Assembly (NCBI GenBank): GCA_947453285.1
Contig: CANGGA010000062.1
Coordinates: 1 to 6,272 of the forward strand
DNA from: Microbacteriaceae bacterium
GTDB lineage: Bacteria; Actinomycetota; Actinomycetes; Actinomycetales; Microbacteriaceae
Reading direction: 5' to 3'
DNA length: 6,272 nucleotides
Shown here: in pieces, positions 1-4,395 of the stretch
Layout: each line of letters starts with the position of its first letter
Numbering within the stretch: the first letter of the stretch is position 1
The notes under the pieces: model-generated
Database searches by the model: none
Told to the model about the DNA's origin: nothing
What the model saw: only the letters and a program-made list of their open reading frames with translations
Made by a program: the position numbers and the translations under genes

Positions 1-664
1 GTGCCGAAAGCCATATAAAGAAGAAACTTCCGACGATGGCCAAGCCACCAACTAACATTGGCAAGCCCGCCGCCACAAGCGAACCAAAAACAAAAACAAG
101 CAGAAGCAGCGTTAGCGGAACGGCGATGGTTTCTGCGCGAGTTAAGTCTTCGCTAATAGTGGTGTTGATCTCTGCGCTAATTGCAGCAAAGCCGGCAACA
201 TAAATTTTGGCGCCTTCGAATTTGCCGGTGAACTTCTCGGCAATCTGTTTTCCGACCGTGGCCTGAACGACGTTTTCTTTAACCTTGACGAAAAAGTAGG
301 CAGCTTTGCCATCCGTGCTTCGAAGTGAAGGAGGAGAACCGAGTGTGTAGTAACTGGTTACCTTTGCCACACCAGACATAACCTTGAGGTCGTTGCGCAG
401 GTTTACGGCAATCTGCTTGCTCTCATTAGTGTCTACCTGAGATGGCATGTCTGCAATCAGCACGACCTCTGGGGTCTGCACATCGAACTTCTGATCGAGA
501 AGTTTTATGACACGGGCCGAGTCGCTGTTCGGGTCTTCGTAGCCACCGGCCTTCAAGAGGTCGAAACTTTGAAAACCGAGAACCGAGCTGAGCAGAATCA
601 CCGCGATAAAGCTAAAGAGTGCCGACTTTTTGTGGCGAACGATAAATTCAGCCCAACGATTCAT
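1..664 (-). CDS. MMPL/RND-family membrane transporter, N-terminal part (cut by left edge)
   Basis: This is the first 221 codons of a gene read on the minus strand, open through base 1. The protein starts MNRWAEFIVRHKK and has one membrane helix at about residues 14-32. A long hydrophilic extracytoplasmic segment follows (about 33-178), containing GGYEDPNSDSARV near residues 40-52. Two close hydrophobic helices come next (about 179-199 and 202-220), joined by FGSLVAAGLPMLVGGLAIVGS. A single helix, a porter-like loop and then a helix bundle is the usual order in half an MMPL (RND superfamily) protein, and the FGSLVAAxLPxLVGG stretch is typical of the family. MMPL proteins use the proton gradient to move lipids, siderophores or drugs across the inner membrane; the substrate here is unknown. 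Full members usually run past 700 residues, so most of the gene lies outside the window. The ATG at 664-662 is preceded by GGAA (complement of 672-675) with a 7-base spacing, a weak ribosome site. The gene is divergent from the DUF2834-esterase gene. Confidence 0.88.
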   Translation of the reverse strand, partial: MNRWAEFIVRHKKSALFSFIAVILLSSVLGFQSFDLLKAGGYEDPNSDSARVIKLLDQKFDVQTPEVVLIADMPSQVDTNESKQIAVNLRNDLKVMSGVAKVTSYYTLGSPPSLRSTDGKAAYFFVKVKENVVQATVGKQIAEKFTGKFEGAKIYVAGFAAISAEINTTISEDLTRAETIAVPLTLLLLVFVFGSLVAAGLPMLVGGLAIVGSFFFIWLSA

Positions 665-702
665 TAAGTGTTTCCATTCCTTGGGCGTGCGAAGATTTCC
701 CT
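665..702. other. 38 bp divergent intergenic spacer
   Basis: This is the gap between the divergent starts of the MMPL transporter (ATG ending at 664, minus strand) and the DUF2834-esterase gene (ATG at 703, plus strand). It holds weak Shine-Dalgarno-like tracts: GGAA (complement of 672-675) and AAGGA (complement of 678-682) for the leftward gene, and GAAG (691-694, 8 bases before the ATG) for the rightward gene. I found no convincing -35/-10 pair in either direction. Promoters for both genes, if they start here, must reach back into the opposite coding sequence. Confidence 0.6.
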
Positions 703-1881
703 ATGAAGTTTCAACGGAGAAATGCCCTCTTTTATTTCATTCTCGCAGGTCTGGGTCTAGCCACGGCCTGGTATTTCAATGTGAAGGCCATTCTCGACGG
801 AGAAAACTTCTTCAGTTACTGGTTCACGAGCAATGCAGACATGGTGGTTGCCTGCGATCTCTTGATTACCGCAACCGCCGCGGCCCCGTACATAATCATC
901 GAAGGCCGCCGACTCAAGATGAGAAACCTCTGGCTTTACATAGCCCTCTCTGCGGTTAGCGCCATAGCCTTCGTCTTTCCGCTCTTTCTTGCCATGCGCG
1001 CATTGAAGCTAAACAAGGACTTCTTGGCCGGTGGCCGTCTCGAGACCCACACCATTCACAAGCACCGAGTCGATGTTTGGGTTCCAGCCGACCTAAACCC
1101 AGAGACCCCGGTGCTCGTCATGCACGATGGCAAGAACCTGTTCTTGCCTGAGCACTCAACCTTTGGGGCGACCTGGGGTCTGCTAGACGCCCTTCGCCCT
1201 GACTCCCGCGGCTATAGGCGCATCCGTGGTGAACGCACGCCGATGATTGTGGGAGTCTGGCAAATCGACGACAGCACTCGAATCAACGAGCTTGGGCCGC
1301 AGGCTCTAGTCGACGCCCACCCAGAGATTCTCGATATGTTGCCTGAAGCCATGCAACCTTCGAGCCGAGTCATGTTGAGCGACGCCTATCAGGCATTGCT
1401 TGCCGAAGAGATTCTGCCGTTTCTTGCCGAACGTCACTCGCTGACGCTCGACAAGTCGCGCACCGCAATCGCTGGCTCAAGCATGGGCGGGCTCGCGTCT
1501 CTTTATGGAATCGCCAAATATCCGGAGGTTTATGGCACAGCCCTCGCCTACTCAACGCACTGGCCATTCGGCATGAAGCTTGCCGTCGACGGCTTAGCAA
1601 AGCTATTGCCGAATGCTTCGGCCGGCAATCGAATTTGGACTGACTGCGGAACCATCGAACTCGATGCGCTCTACCCTCCGATGCATGAGAAATTTGTTGG
1701 GCTCATGCAGCAAAAGGGTTACACCGACGACACACAATTCATCGGCGCGATTTACCCAAATACCGGACACAGCGAAACTTGGTGGGCCGGCCGTGTTGAG
1801 CACCCGATCAACTGGTGGCTCAATCCAAATGAGCCAAAGAGCAACCTAACTGACCGGGAATGGGTCGGGCTGCCGCAATAA
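703..1881 (+). CDS. DUF2834 membrane domain fused to an esterase-D-type alpha/beta hydrolase
   Basis: This 392-residue protein has two parts. Residues 1 to about 102 match the DUF2834 pattern: a basic N-terminus, a helix at about 8-26 ending WYFN, a second helix at about 46-65, the cytoplasmic-looking EGRRLKMR, and a third helix at about 77-98 ending FPLFLAMR. Residues from about 110 to 380 form a putative esterase of the esterase D/Fes/antigen-85 superfamily. The supporting motifs are VLVMHDGKNLF (137-147), MLSDAYQALLAEEILPFL (224-241), the nucleophile elbow GSSMGG (258-263, Ser260 as nucleophile) and NTGHSE with the likely catalytic His356. Asp314 or Glu319 in WTDCGTIE is the candidate acid. 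It should hydrolyse or transfer an acyl ester, but the substrate is unknown. The positive-inside rule puts the N-terminus in the cytoplasm and the hydrolase outside; this is an inference. The start at 703 fits the first helix, with only a weak GAAG ribosome site. The P450 gene follows at once. Confidence 0.87.
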   Translation: MKFQRRNALFYFILAGLGLATAWYFNVKAILDGENFFSYWFTSNADMVVACDLLITATAAAPYIIIEGRRLKMRNLWLYIALSAVSAIAFVFPLFLAMRALKLNKDFLAGGRLETHTIHKHRVDVWVPADLNPETPVLVMHDGKNLFLPEHSTFGATWGLLDALRPDSRGYRRIRGERTPMIVGVWQIDDSTRINELGPQALVDAHPEILDMLPEAMQPSSRVMLSDAYQALLAEEILPFLAERHSLTLDKSRTAIAGSSMGGLASLYGIAKYPEVYGTALAYSTHWPFGMKLAVDGLAKLLPNASAGNRIWTDCGTIELDALYPPMHEKFVGLMQQKGYTDDTQFIGAIYPNTGHSETWWAGRVEHPINWWLNPNEPKSNLTDREWVGLPQ

Positions 1882-1886
1882 ACAAC

Positions 1887-2981
1887 ATGGATAGACAAGA
1901 GATCCGCGGTTACGATGCCGTTCGAAATGCCGCCAAAGATTTTGAAACTTATTCGAGCGACCTGCTTGGCGATCGCGACGTTCGCACCTACCGTCAACTT
2001 CCGCTCGAAGCAGATCCTCCGAGGCACACCGGTTTTCGTTCTGCAGTGCAGCCGCTTTTTCTAAGTGCCGCAATAGAACCAAAGGTCGCAAAGTTTGAAG
2101 CTCTCGCTAAGAAACTTTTTGAAGAGCTAGACAAAAATGGCGGTGGCGATATCACGAGCAACATCGCGTTGCCGTTTGTTATCGGTTGCCTCACCATCAT
2201 CTACAACCGCCCGCAAGATTACGAAGAGTGGCTGGCTTGGGGCCCCGATGTCTGGACGGCCGAATCGCACAGCACGGGCGCGAGCGAACACAGGCGCGAC
2301 GGTGCAACCCTGCAGGCCTATCTCGACCGGGTCTTTGACGCTGCGATTGCAAACGTCGTTACCGACCCAGACAAGCAAGACGTCTGGGATGTCGTCTCTC
2401 AGCTGGTCGTTGAAGATGAACCGGTGAATCGCGACGAGATGCAGGGCATCGCCAATGTGCTTCTTGCCGGCGGTCGCGACACTGTCATCAAGCTGCTGAC
2501 CGGCCTGTCGTGGCACCTGATTTCAAACCCGGATGACCGCGAGTTTCTCGCCAAGAACCCCGACTGGTTCAACCGAACCATTGCCGAGATGGTTCGCTTC
2601 CTCAGCCCACTGCCAAAGATGGAGAGGGTTCTAGAGGCAAACCGCACCGCAAGCGACCAAGATCGCGACCCAAACAACTATGTGTTGTTGAGTTTCGTGT
2701 CGGCCAACCACGACAAGACGATTTGGCCAGATGCCGAGCGCATCGACATTCATCGCGAGCGCAAGCCGCACCTGGCATTCGGCTTTGGTCGTCACTCGTG
2801 CATGGGCATGAACATCACCGAGCACGAAGCCGGCGCATTTCTGAGAGTGCTGTTGAACAACTGGCCAAATTGGATATTCGATGGTGAACCTGAAATCGAA
2901 TGGTCAACCGCAAAAGATGCGAACGGTGACGAAATCAAATTCATCGATCGCTTCAAGAGCTTGAAAGTAAAGATCGCCTAG
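1887..2981 (+). CDS. Cytochrome P450 (soluble bacterial type, short N-terminus)
   Basis: This is a haem-thiolate monooxygenase. Numbering from the earliest possible ATG (1860), the motifs in order are: LEADPPRHTGFR (49-60), the helix B'/C region of bacterial P450s; the I-helix oxygen-activation motif AGGRDT (203-208); the K-helix ExxR as EMVR (243-246); SANHD (281-285); and the haem loop FGFGRHSCMG (307-316) with Cys314 as axial ligand. All essential elements are present, so the enzyme should be active. There are 59 residues after the cysteine, a normal C-terminus. The N-terminus is about 35-45 residues shorter than a typical 400-residue P450. An in-frame TGA at 1851-1853 blocks any extension, so the start is either ATG 1860 (22 bp overlap with the esterase gene) or ATG 1887 (5 bases after its stop). 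Neither has a clear ribosome site. I chose 1887 because the extra MGRAAAINN looks like read-through of the overlap. No ferredoxin or reductase gene is adjacent. Substrate unknown. Confidence 0.9.
   Translation: MDRQEIRGYDAVRNAAKDFETYSSDLLGDRDVRTYRQLPLEADPPRHTGFRSAVQPLFLSAAIEPKVAKFEALAKKLFEELDKNGGGDITSNIALPFVIGCLTIIYNRPQDYEEWLAWGPDVWTAESHSTGASEHRRDGATLQAYLDRVFDAAIANVVTDPDKQDVWDVVSQLVVEDEPVNRDEMQGIANVLLAGGRDTVIKLLTGLSWHLISNPDDREFLAKNPDWFNRTIAEMVRFLSPLPKMERVLEANRTASDQDRDPNNYVLLSFVSANHDKTIWPDAERIDIHRERKPHLAFGFGRHSCMGMNITEHEAGAFLRVLLNNWPNWIFDGEPEIEWSTAKDANGDEIKFIDRFKSLKVKIA
2978..2981. other. Convergent stop codons sharing one CTAG
   Basis: The P450 gene ends with TAG at 2979-2981 on the plus strand, and the helicase gene ends with TAG read from 2980 to 2978 on the minus strand. 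Both stops lie in the palindrome CTAG. The two coding regions overlap by 4 bases, so no intergenic terminator is possible, and I saw no hairpin plus T-run at the junction. Confidence 0.95.
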
Positions 2982-4393
2982 AAGATTGGCACGTCGTCGT
3001 CTGGAATGAAGTCACCGTAGTCGCCGTCGTCAATGCCAGGAGTCTCGGCATTGTGGTGACCGTTCATAAACGATAAAACGCGCTGATCGATCTTTACATC
3101 GCTCATTCGAATGGCCCTCGAAAGATATAGGCCTTCGAGAGAACGCACGCGACTTAGCGCAACATATGTTTGGCCCGGAGCAAAAGCACCGCTGCCCAAA
3201 TCGATTGTCACTTCGTCATAGGTCTGACCCTGCGACTTGTGAATGGTGACTGCCCAAGCGAGGCGAAGTGGAAACTGTTTGTATTCGGCAATCGGAACAG
3301 CGACCAACTTCTCTTTTACTTTGTTGGTGTCTTCGTCGAAATATTCTTCGATCTCGTAGCGAACCTGTTCCCAGGTTGAGCGGCCCACATCGTGCCTTGC
3401 GCCATCGGCTTCGATAATGATGTGACTGTCACTCTTGAATTCAACGATGTGGCCGATTGTGCCGTTTACCCAACGACGAATCGCAGAGCCATCCGAGTCT
3501 TTGAACGGGCTGGCGTCGTCGTTCTTAATGAACATCACCTGCGCGCCGACTTTTAGCTCGAGCTTTTCTTCGGCCGGTTTCGTGTTCTCGAAAGACTTGA
3601 GGTCGCCGCTTGCCTGGGCGGTGAAGACCCGAGCCTTTTCGGTGATCTGGGCAAGGCGAGTTCGGTTCACGCTATCGACGGCAGCGTTCACGGTTGCAAG
3701 ACGAAGAATGTCATTGTGTGGCACGCCTCGAACGGCAACCTCGTTGAGTTCGTCGAGCATCTCTTGAGTGCACGAGCCATCTCGAATCGAGTTCAAGATG
3801 TCTTTGAAGCGACCGTCTTTTTGTCTGAAAATCTCGATGAGCTCATAGCGCTCCAGCGCCGCATCGCGCCAAACGTGGGCATCGAAGAACCAGTTGCTCT
3901 GGTAGTTCTCGGCCATGTATGCCACGTCTGCAGGGTTTCTAGGCGGCACCGGGGCCAACTGGTATGGGTCGCCAAACATAACCACCTGGGCGCCACCGAA
4001 GGGAACCTTGCGCTTGCCGCGGGCGATGCCCATGGCTCGGCTAATGGCATCCATAGTGTCGGCATTGACCATCGAGACCTCATCGATGACCAACAGGTCA
4101 ATTGCCCCGAGAATCTCGCGGGTGTAGCGCCGCATGTGCTTGGCTAGGTCGAATTCGCCAAGCAGGTGAAATGGAAAGCCAAAGACCGAGTTGATGGTCT
4201 TGCCGCCGACGTTCAACGCGGCCACTCCGGTTGGAGCAACCACTGCGAACGACTTATCGGTGTTGTCGATCAGGTAGCTGAGCAGGGTCGACTTGCCAGT
4301 GCCGGCTCGGCCAGTGACAAACACGTGCGCATCGGTTGACTCGATGTATTCAAACAGGCGCTGCTGTTCTTCAGAAAGTTCGACGTGTTGCAT
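2978..4393 (-). CDS. PIF1-like SF1B DNA helicase with SSB-tip-like acidic tail
   Basis: This 471-residue ATP-dependent DNA helicase belongs to the PIF1/RecD-like branch of superfamily 1B, whose members move 5'-3' on single-stranded DNA. Motifs in order: a Q-motif region LSEEQQRLFEYI (6-17); Walker A GRAGTGKST (28-36); motif Ia APTGVAALNVGGKTINSVFG (53-71 or so), characteristic of PIF1; Walker B VIDEVSM (102-108); motif III GDPYQLAPV (141-149); IFRQ (188-191); motif V TIHKSQGQTYDEV (383-395); and motif VI YVALSRVRSLEGL (410-422). The set is complete, so it should be active. Likely roles are replication-fork, recombination or structured-DNA processing in the cytoplasm. After about residue 450 the protein ends in an acidic tail, DDGDYGDFIPDDDVPIF, much like the C-terminal tip of SSB. 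The ATG overlaps the stop of the upstream CopD-CtaG gene by one base (TAATG) and has no clear ribosome site of its own, which points to translational coupling. Confidence 0.93.
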   Translation of the reverse strand: MQHVELSEEQQRLFEYIESTDAHVFVTGRAGTGKSTLLSYLIDNTDKSFAVVAPTGVAALNVGGKTINSVFGFPFHLLGEFDLAKHMRRYTREILGAIDLLVIDEVSMVNADTMDAISRAMGIARGKRKVPFGGAQVVMFGDPYQLAPVPPRNPADVAYMAENYQSNWFFDAHVWRDAALERYELIEIFRQKDGRFKDILNSIRDGSCTQEMLDELNEVAVRGVPHNDILRLATVNAAVDSVNRTRLAQITEKARVFTAQASGDLKSFENTKPAEEKLELKVGAQVMFIKNDDASPFKDSDGSAIRRWVNGTIGHIVEFKSDSHIIIEADGARHDVGRSTWEQVRYEIEEYFDEDTNKVKEKLVAVPIAEYKQFPLRLAWAVTIHKSQGQTYDEVTIDLGSGAFAPGQTYVALSRVRSLEGLYLSRAIRMSDVKIDQRVLSFMNGHHNAETPGIDDGDYGDFIPDDDVPIF

Positions 4394-4395
4394 TA
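4391..4395 (-). promoter_or_regulatory. TAATG stop/start overlap coupling CopD-CtaG to the helicase
   Basis: Read on the minus strand, the last codon of the CopD-CtaG gene is followed by TAA (4395-4393), whose final A is also the first base of the helicase ATG (4393-4391). The 20 bases upstream (GACAAACGGTCACGCTA and before) contain no good Shine-Dalgarno sequence. Helicase translation therefore probably depends on ribosomes that have just finished the upstream gene. The overlap is seen directly; coupling is inferred. Confidence 0.8.

Noticed and set aside
643..648. TAAATT as a -10 box for the DUF2834-esterase gene
   Set aside because: It matches the consensus at only 4 of 6 positions, has no -35 partner at the right spacing, and lies inside the MMPL coding sequence.
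665..714. TTGAAA (complement of 709-714) as a -35 box for the MMPL gene
   Set aside because: No acceptable -10 hexamer lies 15-19 bases downstream; the position at 17 bases reads CGCACG.
630..959. 109-codon plus-strand ORF overlapping both the MMPL and DUF2834 gene starts
   Set aside because: It is rich in Arg, His and Cys with no hydrophobic pattern, and overlaps two convincing genes in other frames.
1840..1890. Frameshift or fusion joining the esterase and P450 genes
   Set aside because: The esterase ends after its expected C-terminal region, and the P450 has its own ATG nearby. Separate adjacent genes explain the overlap without an error.
2127..2516. 129-codon minus-strand ORF opposite the P450 gene
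   Set aside because: It is antisense to the I-helix and surrounding P450 coding sequence, with no family resemblance.
2993..3032. Repeated GTC/CGT triplets near the helicase 3' end as a tandem repeat
   Set aside because: They are simply the Asp codons of the acidic tail read on the other strand, too short and irregular to be a microsatellite of note.
3716..4147. 143-codon plus-strand ORF opposite the helicase gene
   Set aside because: It lies wholly antisense to strongly conserved helicase motifs, has no recognisable domain or ribosome site, and its composition is that expected of the complementary strand of a coding region.
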